A stretch of 64,000 nucleotides of DNA from contig NZ_FNSY01000001.1 in NCBI RefSeq assembly GCF_900105515.1, forward strand, positions 3,658,001 through 3,722,000, written 5' to 3'. The notes below the pieces were generated by a model. That model made no database searches, was not told the origin of the DNA, and worked only from the letters and a program-made list of their open reading frames with translations. The translations under genes and the position numbers were made by a program. Shown here one piece after another: positions 24,654-32,858 of this stretch. Source of the stretch: Streptomyces sp. 2131.1 (GTDB taxonomy: Bacteria > Actinomycetota > Actinomycetes > Streptomycetales > Streptomycetaceae). How positions within the stretch are numbered: the first letter of the stretch is position 1; every line of letters starts with the position of its first letter.

Positions 24654-27600
24654 TCAGCGGCCCTCGGGGTGTCTCGCCAGCAGGTGGCGCGGGTCCGCGG
24701 CGCGGCCGATCGCCGTCTCCACGGCGGCGATCCGGTCCGCGAGCAGCCCGAGCGCGGCCACCGCGCGGGTCATCGGGTCGCCCTCGGGACCGCCGAGCGC
24801 CTGATTGCGGACGTACGACGAGCAGAGCGCCGCCCAGCGCTCGGCCCGCGCCGGCGTGAGCGTGCCACGCAGGGCGGCCAGCTTCAGCAGGGCCGCCTCG
24901 GCGCCGTTGGTGAGCGTCTGCGCCTCGCCCGCGTAGTGGTCGTCGACCACGGCGGACAGCTCGGCGTCGTTCATCACCGGCGCGATCCGCTCCGCGATCC
25001 GGTTCATGTTGCGGTACGAACCCTGGAGCCGGAACGGCGGTTCGGTGCGGGTGGCGTCCGTCTGCGCGGCGGAGGCGATGTACGCGGCGTTGACCGCGAG
25101 CACCGTGTCCCGGGCGCGTAGCAGATGGCGCAGGACGGCGGTGATCCGGTCCACCTCGGCGGGCGCGTAGGGGTGTTCGAGCTGTTCCGGGCGGGCCGTG
25201 GGGTCCTCGTCGGCGAGCCGCAGCAGCAGGGCGAGGTCGTCGCGGGAGCGGCCGGCGAGCGGGGCGAGGACCGGGTTGGCGGTCAGCGCGTTCTCGACGA
25301 AGCTCAGCGCGAAGACGTCCTCGCGGCCGGACAGCACCTCGCCCAGGTTCCACACGTCGGCCCGGTTGGCGAGCATGTCGGGCACCTGGAACCGCGCGCC
25401 GGACTCGGTGTACGGGTTGCCCGCCATGCACACCGCGAACCGCTTGCCGCGCAGGTCGTAGGTGCGCGGTTCGCCGTCCCGTACGCCCTCGATGCGGCGG
25501 GTGGCGTCGCAGAGAGGGATGAACTTCTGGAGGAGTTCCGGCGAGGTGTGCTGGATGTCGTCGAGGTGGAGCAGCGTGTTGTTGCCCGCCTCGAGCGCGA
25601 AGTTGATCTTCTCGATCTCCTGGCGCGCGGTGGCGCTGCCCGCCTGCGCCGGGTCCAGCGAGGTCACGTCGTGGCCCAGGTTGGGGCCGCTGATCTTGAC
25701 GAGGACGAGCCCGAGCCGGTCGGCGACGTACTCCATGAGCGTCGTCTTGCCGTAGCCGGGCGGGGACACGAGCAGCAGCAGGCCCTGCGAGTCGGTGCGG
25801 CGGTCGGCGTCGGCGGTGCCCAGCTGCTTGGCGAGGCTGTCGCCGATGAGCGGCAGGTAGACCTCGTCGAGCAGCTGGTTGCGCACGAACGCGGACATCA
25901 CACGGGGGCGGTGGTCGTCAAGCCGCAGCCGGGTCCGCTCGGCGGCGACCAGGGCGGTGCGCCGTCGCTGGTAGGCGCGGAAGCCGGGCACGACACGGGC
26001 GCGGAACTCCTCGGTCCGGAAGAGGAGTTCGTCGATCCGTACGGTGAGCCGGCCGCGCTCGATACGGGGGTGGACGCCGAGGAGCCCGTCGACGGTCTCG
26101 GTGAGCGGCGCGTCGGCCTCGTAGCGGGTGAGCAGCGGCTCCGGGCACAGCTCCACGGCGACGGCCTCCGCGAGGTCGCCCGGTTCGATGCCGGTGCCGC
26201 TCGCCTCGGCGTACGAGGTGAGCCAGCCCTCCACGAGCTGGCGGCGGGCCGACAGGTCGTCCGCGAGCGCGGCGAGGTCGTCGTCGTACGCGGAAGTGCC
26301 GATGGCATGCCGGAACTTGTCCAGGAACGCGCGCACGGAGGCGCTCGTCGCGAAGCCCTCGGGGCCGCCGGACAGCTCCTCGAAGAGGTAGGCGGCGACG
26401 GTCCGGGGGCCCTCGCCACCGATCACCGACGCCCACTCCTCCTGGAGCGCGGCGACCGCCGGGGCCAGGCCGAAGGTCTCCCGGGCGCGGGCCAGCGAGC
26501 GGGCGCGGCGCGTCCAGGAGGCGCGGCGGGCCTCGTCCGCCTCGTGGGCCCAGAACAGCTGGGCGGCGGCCCGGACGGCGGGCGGGAAGCGCAGCAGCCC
26601 GGCGCCCGCGTGCAGCCGCAGCAGCGCGGCCAGGATCGCGGTCGCGTCCTCGTCGTGCACCCCGCGCTGATGGCCCTCGTCGTACGCGGCCGCCGCCGAC
26701 TCCCGTACGAGCCCGGCGAGGCCGTCGTCGTCCAGGGCGGCCAGGCGGTCCGCGCCGTGCTCGTCGAGGAGGCGGGCGGCCAGGTGCTCGCCCCGGTAGA
26801 CGGCCCGGGACTCGGACGGCAGCGTCTGGTCCCAGTACGCGCGGGTCGCCGCGAACTCCGGGTCGGTCACCGGCATCCGGTAGTCCGTTCCGGTCACGGC
26901 GAACGAGAGCCCGTCGTCCTGCGGCACCAGCGTCAGCTCGAACGGCTGGGTGTTCACCGCGAACCGGTGGCGCCCCAGCCGGATCACGGACCCGCCGTCC
27001 GCGTACAGCTCGCTGCGGTCGCGCAGGGCCCGGCCCGCCTCCTGGCGGGCGGCGAGCAGCTGCCCGTCCAGCTCCTCCGCGCGCACGGTGTCGCCGAGCG
27101 CGCGCAGCTCCTCGGCGGTGCGGCGGACCTTGGCGACCATCGGGTCGGAGGCGAAGTAGGTGTGGACGGCGTCCGCGTCCGGAAGGGCGGCGCTGCGGCG
27201 CGCGACCGTCTCCAGGACGCGCGCGGCGGAGTCCGCGAGGCGCTCGGTGCGGCGGGCCAGCTCGTCCTGGAGGCCCTGCCTGCGGGCCGAGAACGCCTCG
27301 TACACCTCGGTCCGGCGCACACCGAGGTCCGCCAGGAAGTCGTCGAACTCGGCGAACCGCGCCTCCAGGTTCTCCAGTTGGAGCAGCAGCCTGGCCAGCT
27401 GCTCGTCGCAGGACTCCGGGGTGCCGGCGGCGGCCAGAGCGGCCGTGACGGCCTGCCCGAGCAGCGCGGACTCGGCGGCGAACTCGGCCCGGCCCTCGTG
27501 GTCCGCGAGGGCGCGCCGGCGGGCGTCGAGCGTGGCGCGGGCCCGGTTGACGGCGCCCAGTACCTCCGCGATGCGCTCCAGGATCGACGTACGGACCACA

Positions 27601-29540
27601 CCGTCGCCGATGTCGAGACCGGCCACGACGTCCGTGACCGTGCTCAGGCCGTCCGTCATGGAGGCCAGCCGGCCCCCGAGCGCGGCGGCGTCGGTGACCG
27701 TGTCGAGTCCGGCGGCCTCCTCGGTGAGGCGGGCGATGTCCTCGTGGTAGCCGGCGAACGCGTCGTCCCTGGCCAGGAAGGCGACCGCGCGGCGGCCCGC
27801 CGCGTCGATGTCCTCGGCGGTGGCGGCGGTCAGCTCCGCGATGCGCTCGGTGTCCGCGTACCGCATCTCGGTGAGCGTCGCCAGGTGGCCGTGCGCGCCG
27901 CGCAGTTCGGTGAGCCGGTCGACCCAGTCGGCGGCCGTGCGCGGGGCCTCGCCGCGGACCCGGCGGACCAGGGTGGTGATGCGGTCGGCGGTCTCGGTGA
28001 GCGCGTCGGCGGCCTGCCGGGTCAGCTCCTGGACCGTCTCGAACTCCGCGACGACCTGGCGCGCGGTCTCCCGCAGCGCGCCCAGGGGCTCGGCCAGGCC
28101 GCCCAGTTCGGCGTCGTCCAGCCAGTGGTAGCGGTCGCCGGCCCGCACGCAGTCCGCGACCAGCCGGTCGTACACGGCGGCCGTCGGCGTCGTCTCGGAC
28201 GCGGCGTGCGCCAGCGCCAGGCAGTCGGAGATCCCGCGCACGAGGTCGGCGTTGCCGACCCGGGCCAGCGGACCTTCGCCCGCCGGGCGGGACGCGGCAT
28301 AGGTGTCGGAGACGTACGGGGTCTGCCAGCGCTGCAACGGGTGGACGCGCGCCGCGCCCCCGTCGCCGCCCTCCACCGGGTCGCGCAGCACGATCAGCGT
28401 GCCGTCGTCGAGCAGCGCGTGGCCCCTGCCCTGGAGCGGGGTCGCCACCTCCTGGCGGATCACGTTGTACGGCAGGAGCAGGCTCCGGCCGTCCTGCCGG
28501 GACCGGAAGACGTAGAGCACGTCCTCGCCGTTCGGGGAGCGGACGGCCTCCTCGAAGACCGGGTCGGTGAGCGGCTGCGCGATGTCGAAGGTCCGGGCCT
28601 CGCCCGTGGTCAGGTAGAACCCGCCGGGGAAAATGATCCCCTGGTCCTCCGGGAGCCGCTGACAGGCGGGGCCGATGCCGTCGAGGCGGGTGACGGTCCC
28701 GAGCAGCGCGTTGAAGACGAGGTGGCGCCTCGCCTCCTCCTTGTACGGGCGCACGCGCAGCAGCACGAGCGGGCCCAGCTCCGCGTACTCGACCTCGGCG
28801 TCCGCGAGCGACTGGAGCGGTTCGGTGACCGGCTCCTCGTAGATCCCCTCCGAGGTCTCCGTGTCGTTGACGGTCTTCACCGTGAGCGTGCCGCCGAGCG
28901 TGTCGACGTACAGCTCGGCCTCGCAGCCGACGGCGATGTGCGGGTGGCGGCCCGCGACGTGGGACTCGCGCCCGGCGGTCGTCCAGGAGAAGTCGTGCGA
29001 CGGCGGGAACACGTGGTCGCGCTCGCCGCGCGCGTCGAGGAAGGCGCCGGGGGAGCCGTCCGGGTTCAGCGCCCAGCGCAGGACCCGGATGTCCTTCGCG
29101 GTCTCGCCGGTACGGAAGACCGCCAGCAGGCGGCCCTCGGTCCGGCGCAGCCGCAGCAGCCGGGCGTCCCTGAAGTAGCGGTGCAGGCCGTCGAATTCGC
29201 GGACGAACGAGGCGTCCGTGAGCGGGGTTCCGGTGCCGGGCGTGAGGTCGGCGGCGTACAGCGCGAGCACGTCGTCGACGGCGGGTGCGCTCTGCTGGCC
29301 GGGCCCGCGCTCGAAGCCGAACAGCAGCTCGCCGCCGAGTGCGACGAGGTCTCGGGGGACGGAGGGGCGGGCGGTCCGGATCTGCTCGCTGCCGAGCAGT
29401 TGGAGACCGGTGGCGCCGAACGCCTCGGTGCGGCGGGCGTTGAGGGCGGTGGCCCTGCCGGCCAGCTCGGTGGCGTGGGTGCGGAGGCGGCGCCGCAGGA
29501 CGTCGTAGTCCCCGGCGGTGGGGGTGGTCACGGTGTCCAC
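24654..29540 (-). CDS. Giant AAA ATPase with DUF3686 (annotated elsewhere as DNA-repair ATPase)
   Basis: The 1628-residue soluble protein has three parts. Residues about 1-450 are rich in beta strands and include the DUF3686-type region. Residues 480-1000 are long helices and coiled coil. A C-terminal AAA+ module has Walker A VSPPGYGKTTLMEY near 1258, Walker B NTLLHLDDIQH near 1325 and a sensor segment VCMAGNPYTESG. GTG 29540 follows AAGGAG. The DNA-repair label in databases is not backed by any nuclease or helicase motif seen here. Its constant company (OB-fold membrane protein, flotillin, channel-like protein) points instead to work at a membrane microdomain (inference). The stop is 30 bp from the channel-like gene. 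Confidence 0.85.
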   Translation of the reverse strand: MDTVTTPTAGDYDVLRRRLRTHATELAGRATALNARRTEAFGATGLQLLGSEQIRTARPSVPRDLVALGGELLFGFERGPGQQSAPAVDDVLALYAADLTPGTGTPLTDASFVREFDGLHRYFRDARLLRLRRTEGRLLAVFRTGETAKDIRVLRWALNPDGSPGAFLDARGERDHVFPPSHDFSWTTAGRESHVAGRHPHIAVGCEAELYVDTLGGTLTVKTVNDTETSEGIYEEPVTEPLQSLADAEVEYAELGPLVLLRVRPYKEEARRHLVFNALLGTVTRLDGIGPACQRLPEDQGIIFPGGFYLTTGEARTFDIAQPLTDPVFEEAVRSPNGEDVLYVFRSRQDGRSLLLPYNVIRQEVATPLQGRGHALLDDGTLIVLRDPVEGGDGGAARVHPLQRWQTPYVSDTYAASRPAGEGPLARVGNADLVRGISDCLALAHAASETTPTAAVYDRLVADCVRAGDRYHWLDDAELGGLAEPLGALRETARQVVAEFETVQELTRQAADALTETADRITTLVRRVRGEAPRTAADWVDRLTELRGAHGHLATLTEMRYADTERIAELTAATAEDIDAAGRRAVAFLARDDAFAGYHEDIARLTEEAAGLDTVTDAAALGGRLASMTDGLSTVTDVVAGLDIGDGVVRTSILERIAEVLGAVNRARATLDARRRALADHEGRAEFAAESALLGQAVTAALAAAGTPESCDEQLARLLLQLENLEARFAEFDDFLADLGVRRTEVYEAFSARRQGLQDELARRTERLADSAARVLETVARRSAALPDADAVHTYFASDPMVAKVRRTAEELRALGDTVRAEELDGQLLAARQEAGRALRDRSELYADGGSVIRLGRHRFAVNTQPFELTLVPQDDGLSFAVTGTDYRMPVTDPEFAATRAYWDQTLPSESRAVYRGEHLAARLLDEHGADRLAALDDDGLAGLVRESAAAAYDEGHQRGVHDEDATAILAALLRLHAGAGLLRFPPAVRAAAQLFWAHEADEARRASWTRRARSLARARETFGLAPAVAALQEEWASVIGGEGPRTVAAYLFEELSGGPEGFATSASVRAFLDKFRHAIGTSAYDDDLAALADDLSARRQLVEGWLTSYAEASGTGIEPGDLAEAVAVELCPEPLLTRYEADAPLTETVDGLLGVHPRIERGRLTVRIDELLFRTEEFRARVVPGFRAYQRRRTALVAAERTRLRLDDHRPRVMSAFVRNQLLDEVYLPLIGDSLAKQLGTADADRRTDSQGLLLLVSPPGYGKTTLMEYVADRLGLVLVKISGPNLGHDVTSLDPAQAGSATARQEIEKINFALEAGNNTLLHLDDIQHTSPELLQKFIPLCDATRRIEGVRDGEPRTYDLRGKRFAVCMAGNPYTESGARFQVPDMLANRADVWNLGEVLSGREDVFALSFVENALTANPVLAPLAGRSRDDLALLLRLADEDPTARPEQLEHPYAPAEVDRITAVLRHLLRARDTVLAVNAAYIASAAQTDATRTEPPFRLQGSYRNMNRIAERIAPVMNDAELSAVVDDHYAGEAQTLTNGAEAALLKLAALRGTLTPARAERWAALCSSYVRNQALGGPEGDPMTRAVAALGLLADRIAAVETAIGRAADPRHLLARHPEGR

Positions 29541-29573
29541 TGGGTGCTCCTTGCGGTGTGGCTTGCGGCGGTG

Positions 29574-29600
29574 TCCTCAATCGCCGGACGGGCTTGAGGA
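29574..29600. repeat. Dispersed intergenic repeat, copy 2, with flanking inverted repeat
   Basis: The same core as at 22592-22614, here enclosed by TCCTCAA (29574-29580) and TTGAGGA (29594-29600), a 7-bp perfect inverted repeat. It sits between the flotillin stop and the ATPase start. Confidence 0.7.
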
Positions 29601-29605
29601 GTCCG

Positions 29606-29653
29606 CCCCACCCAGCCCGCCCGGGGATTGCGGACGGACGGCGCTGGGTGGGG
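29606..29653 (-). terminator. Inverted repeat after the flotillin gene
   Basis: An 11-bp perfect stem (29606-29616 with 29643-29653) encloses 26 bases. It could be a terminator or an RNA-processing site between flotillin and ATPase genes. The loop is long, so confidence is low. Confidence 0.45.
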
Positions 29654-29671
29654 CGTGCGGGCAACGGACCC

Positions 29672-31771
29672 CTACGACACCGGCGTACCGTTCAGGCCCG
29701 CCGGAGCCGGGCCGGCCACCGGGACATCAGCGATCCCCAGCGACTTCGCGTGATCCAGCAGCGCGCGGACCTGGTCCGCACCGACCCCCGCCGACGGCGA
29801 AGCCATCATCCGCATCAGCAGCGCCGACACCGTCAGGTTCTGCACGTCACCCGTGGACACCGAGGACAGCACCCGCGTCAGGTCCTCCGTGAACGAGGAC
29901 TCGCCGTTCAGCCACGGACCGGCCAGGGCCTGCGCCGTGTCCGAGTTCGCGACGAAGCCGTCCAGGCTCTTGCCCATCGAGATGGACGAGACCAGCCGGT
30001 CGAAGAAGACCGACTCGCCGCCGACGATGTCGATGTCGGCGTTCTCCAGACCCGTGGCCAGCACCGTCGCCTGCGACTCGGCGACCTGCCGCTGCACGTC
30101 CAGCCCGGCGAGCCGGATCTCCTTCTCGGCGGCCAGCCGCAGCCGGTACTCCTCGTGCCCGCGCGACGCGTCGTCCAGCGCCGCCATCGCGGCCGCCTTC
30201 TCCGTGAGGCCCGCGGCCTCCGCCTTCAGCTTCTCGCCGATCATCGCCGCGTCGGCCGTCGCCTGCGCCTGCGTACCCTCCGCGTCCGCGAGGGCCTTGA
30301 GGCGGGCACCCTCGACCTCCGCCTTGAGCCGCGCGGACGTGGCCTCGGCCTCGGCGAGCCCCGTCTTCTCGATCACCTCTGCCGCCGCGTCCCGCACCTG
30401 GACGTCCGCGAGGCCGGGCGCCGCCGACTCCGCCTGAATGCCCTCGGCCAGCCGCAGCTTCGCCTGGGCGTCGAGATCGGCGGTCTTCAGCCGGGCCTCG
30501 GCGAGGGTGAGCTGCTCGGCCGCGCGGTGGGTGGCCGCAGCCTCCGCCGCCTCGGCCGCCTTGATGTCCTTGACCAGCTGCTCCTGAGCCTCCGCCTCGG
30601 CGGCGATGATGACCGACTTGCGGGTGCGCTCGGACTCCTCGACGGACCGGAGCGTCTTGATGGACTCCTCCTGCTCGGCGACCGTACGGTCCACCGCGAT
30701 GCGCTCGCGGATGACGTCGGCGACCTCGCGGCGCTCCGCCTCGACCTCCTTCGTCGCGGCGATGCGGTTCAGCTCGGTCTCGCGCTCGCGCCCGATGACC
30801 TCCAGCATCCGGTCCTTCTCGATGCGCTCGTTCTCCACGGCGATGACCCGCTCGCGGTTCTTCTGCGCGACGGCGATCTCCCGGGCCTGGTTCTCCCGCT
30901 GGATGCCCAGCTGCTCCTCGGTCTTGATGAACGCGGCCTGGGCGCCGAGGCGTTCCTCTTCCTGGACCCGGGCGGTCACGGCCTCCTCGCGGGCCCGCAG
31001 CGTCTCGACCTCGCGGCGCTGCTTGATCTCGGCCTCGGCCTGCCGGCGCTCCAGCTCCAGGATGGTCTCCCGGGCGTCGACGTCCTGCCGGGTGATCTCC
31101 TTCTGCTCCGTGCGCTGGAATTCGTTGGTGCGCACGTGCTCGATCGCGGTCAGCTCGGTGATCTTCCGGATGCCCTGCGCGTCCAGGATGTTGGCGCCGT
31201 CGAGCTGCGCCATCGGCGTCTGCTCAAGGAAGTCGATCGCCGCGTCGTCGAGGTGGTAGCCGTTCAGGTCGGTACCGATGACGCGGATGATCCGGTCCCG
31301 GAACTCCTCGCGCTTGGTGTACAGGTCGACGAAGTCCAGCTGCTTGCCGACGGTCTTGAGCGCCTCGGAGAACTTCGCGGCGAAGAACTCCTGGATGGCG
31401 ACCTTGTCGCTGGCGCGCTCCGTGCCGATGGCCTGGGCGACCTTGATGACGTCCTCGACGGTCTTGTTGACCCGGACGAAGAACGTGATGTGGATGTCGG
31501 CGCGGATGTTGTCCTGGCAGATCAGGCCCTCGCGCCCGGTGCGGCGGATCTCGATGGTCTTCACCGAGATGTCCATGGACTCGGCCTTGTGCAGCACCGG
31601 CAGGACGACGGCGCCGGTGAAGGTCACGTCGACCTTCTTGGTCTTGGAGATGATGAGCGCCTTGCCCTGCTCCACCTTGCGGAAGAGCCGGGTGACGATC
31701 AGCAGCACGGCTACGGCGATGAGCAGGACCACGGCGATGAGCAGGCCGAGGCCCAAGGAGATGGCTTCCAT
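29672..31771 (-). CDS. Flotillin family protein (YqiK-like)
   Basis: The 699-residue membrane-scaffold protein has an N-terminal TM helix at about 5-28 (LLIAVVLLIAVAVLLIV), an SPFH/band-7 domain at about 40-215 (VVLPVLHKAESMDISVKTIEI), and a very long Ala/Glu-rich coiled coil (about 225-590) with the EA-repeat character of flotillins. A C-terminal segment of about 100 residues includes SISMGKSLDGFVAN. It should oligomerise on the inner face of the membrane and form lipid microdomains. ATG 31771 has AAGGA 5 bp upstream. It is flanked by an OB-fold membrane protein gene (upstream) and the DUF3686 ATPase gene (downstream), both on the same strand with 131-bp gaps. Confidence 0.93.
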   Translation of the reverse strand: MEAISLGLGLLIAVVLLIAVAVLLIVTRLFRKVEQGKALIISKTKKVDVTFTGAVVLPVLHKAESMDISVKTIEIRRTGREGLICQDNIRADIHITFFVRVNKTVEDVIKVAQAIGTERASDKVAIQEFFAAKFSEALKTVGKQLDFVDLYTKREEFRDRIIRVIGTDLNGYHLDDAAIDFLEQTPMAQLDGANILDAQGIRKITELTAIEHVRTNEFQRTEQKEITRQDVDARETILELERRQAEAEIKQRREVETLRAREEAVTARVQEEERLGAQAAFIKTEEQLGIQRENQAREIAVAQKNRERVIAVENERIEKDRMLEVIGRERETELNRIAATKEVEAERREVADVIRERIAVDRTVAEQEESIKTLRSVEESERTRKSVIIAAEAEAQEQLVKDIKAAEAAEAAATHRAAEQLTLAEARLKTADLDAQAKLRLAEGIQAESAAPGLADVQVRDAAAEVIEKTGLAEAEATSARLKAEVEGARLKALADAEGTQAQATADAAMIGEKLKAEAAGLTEKAAAMAALDDASRGHEEYRLRLAAEKEIRLAGLDVQRQVAESQATVLATGLENADIDIVGGESVFFDRLVSSISMGKSLDGFVANSDTAQALAGPWLNGESSFTEDLTRVLSSVSTGDVQNLTVSALLMRMMASPSAGVGADQVRALLDHAKSLGIADVPVAGPAPAGLNGTPVS

Positions 31772-31807
31772 GACAGTCCTTGGCGGCTGAGATGAGGGAA
31801 ATGAGCG

Positions 31808-31821
31808 GTTTCACGTGAAAC
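31808..31821. other. parS: parS, ParB-binding site
   Basis: An exact GTTTCACGTGAAAC lies in the gap between the OB-fold and flotillin genes, 36 bp upstream of the flotillin start. It is the second exact copy in the window, 20.5 kb from the first. Confidence 0.93.
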
Positions 31822-31902
31822 ACGGCGCGGCGGCGCACAGCGTCCGGGCAGGCCGGACGGGCACACCGCGCCGGTGCGAGCGGTGATGCGGGCGGCGGAG
31901 CC

Positions 31903-32550
31903 TCAGGCCGTACGGCCGTGCGGCGGCAGCGTGGCGGGCGGCGGACCCGGGTCGAGCGCCTGGTCGTAGGACGAGACCCAGAAGAACTCGCCGGCCTCGT
32001 CGTACGCGTACAGCAGCCCCGAGCTTCCCGAGGTCAGCTCCGCGTCGACGGGCTCCAGTTGGCGCACCTGGACGATGGCGGTCGACCCGTCGGCCGCGGT
32101 CACCTCGGCCTGGCCGAAGTCCGTGCCGACGGAGCCGGTGCGGATCGTGCAGACCCGGCCCAGGAAGTCCTGGCGCGATGGCGGAGGCTGGTCGGGGAAG
32201 TAGCGCCGGAAGTGGTGGACGAGCAGTCGCACCGCGCCCCAGGCGAGCAGCAGCGCCCCGGCCAGCACCGCGCAGGCGAGCGTGGCGCGGACGGCCCCGG
32301 TGGTGCCCGATCGATGCACCAGGACCGAACCGGTCAGAGCGGTGAACCAGCCGACGGCGACCATCAGGGACACCGAGACGGTGACCGGTACGCCGCCGAC
32401 GCCCGCGAGATCGGTGTCGAGGTCCGTGTCGAAGGAGTGGTGGTCGGCCGCGCCGACCAGCACCAGCAGCCAGAAGGCGATGACCACGACGAGCGCCGCG
32501 GCGAAGAGTACGGCCGGGAAGGACAGTGCCGCGTCCAGGAACTCCCGCAT
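31903..32550 (-). CDS. YqiJ-like membrane protein with C-terminal OB-fold
   Basis: The 215-residue protein has hydrophobic segments at about 8-33 (LSFPAVLFAAALVVVIAFWLL), 57-77 and 90-112. A soluble OB/NfeD-like domain follows (about 128-195: FLGRVCTIRTGSVGTDFGQAEVT), and the protein has a Pro-rich tail. YqiJ/YqiK of E. coli form the same membrane OB-fold plus flotillin pair. It is the promoter-proximal gene of the minus-strand cluster that continues with flotillin, DUF3686 ATPase and channel-like protein. It is divergent from the PucR gene across a 308-bp region containing a long palindrome, phased repeats and a candidate operator. Confidence 0.85.
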   Translation of the reverse strand: MREFLDAALSFPAVLFAAALVVVIAFWLLVLVGAADHHSFDTDLDTDLAGVGGVPVTVSVSLMVAVGWFTALTGSVLVHRSGTTGAVRATLACAVLAGALLLAWGAVRLLVHHFRRYFPDQPPPSRQDFLGRVCTIRTGSVGTDFGQAEVTAADGSTAIVQVRQLEPVDAELTSGSSGLLYAYDEAGEFFWVSSYDQALDPGPPPATLPPHGRTA

Positions 32551-32622
32551 CGGTTTCCACCCCCTGCCGGTCCCGCCGGCCGTGCTGCCGGCGCCTTACG
32601 CGCGGGCCGGCGGCGACCCCGG

Positions 32623-32655
32623 TGCCGCGGCGCCGCCCAGGGCGGCGCCGCGGCA
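32623..32655. promoter_or_regulatory. 33-bp near-perfect palindrome between divergent genes
   Basis: Two 15-bp perfect arms (32623-32637 and 32641-32655) surround CAG. Because the flanking genes diverge, a terminator is not expected here. It may be a protein-binding site or a leader hairpin of the OB-fold gene. Confidence 0.55.
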
Positions 32656-32665
32656 TCCGGGTCTT

Positions 32666-32711
32666 CCCCCGATCCCCCGTGCACCCCCCGTAGGTCCCCC
32701 GTGGTCCCCGG
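32666..32711. repeat. Helically phased CCCCCG(T/A/G) repeats
   Basis: Five short blocks reading CCCCG followed by A, T, T, T and G recur about every 9-12 bp (ending near 32672, 32680, 32691, 32702 and 32711). The spacing is close to one DNA turn, in the divergent PucR/YqiJ-like promoter region. It looks like an iteron-type binding array; its function is unknown. Confidence 0.5.
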
Positions 32712-32753
32712 TCGGTGCTGACAGGATCGTGTCATCAGGGGGCGCCCGATCGC

Positions 32754-32772
32754 ATTGCCGGAACGCGGCAAC
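32754..32772. promoter_or_regulatory. Candidate PucR operator, copy 1
   Basis: ATTGCCGGAACGCGGCAAC has TTGCCG/CGGCAA arms and lies 87 bp upstream of the PucR GTG start. It matches 17 of 19 positions of the perfect palindrome at 40813-40831. Direct autoregulation by the adjacent PucR-type protein is inferred. Confidence 0.6.
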
Positions 32773-32858
32773 GTTCGCCACTCCTGGATGCCGGGCACCG
32801 GCACCGGCCCCCGTGCGTTGGGCAGATGTCGGCATGGAACAGGAACGGAGGCGGACGC

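Noticed and set aside
24654..29540. DNA-repair function for the giant ATPase
   Set aside because: No nuclease, helicase or DNA-binding motif was seen, and its neighbours are membrane proteins, so the label was not adopted as a function.
25125..29597. A 1490-codon open frame on the plus strand opposite the DUF3686 ATPase gene
   Set aside because: It is the high-GC antisense shadow of the ATPase gene. Its translation is Arg/Gly/Val/Leu-rich with no domains, while the minus strand encodes a protein with clear AAA+ motifs.
32715..32858. Longer start for the PucR-type regulator
   Set aside because: The extension runs through the candidate operator and lacks a ribosome-binding site, whereas GTG 32859 has GGAGG at 8 bp.
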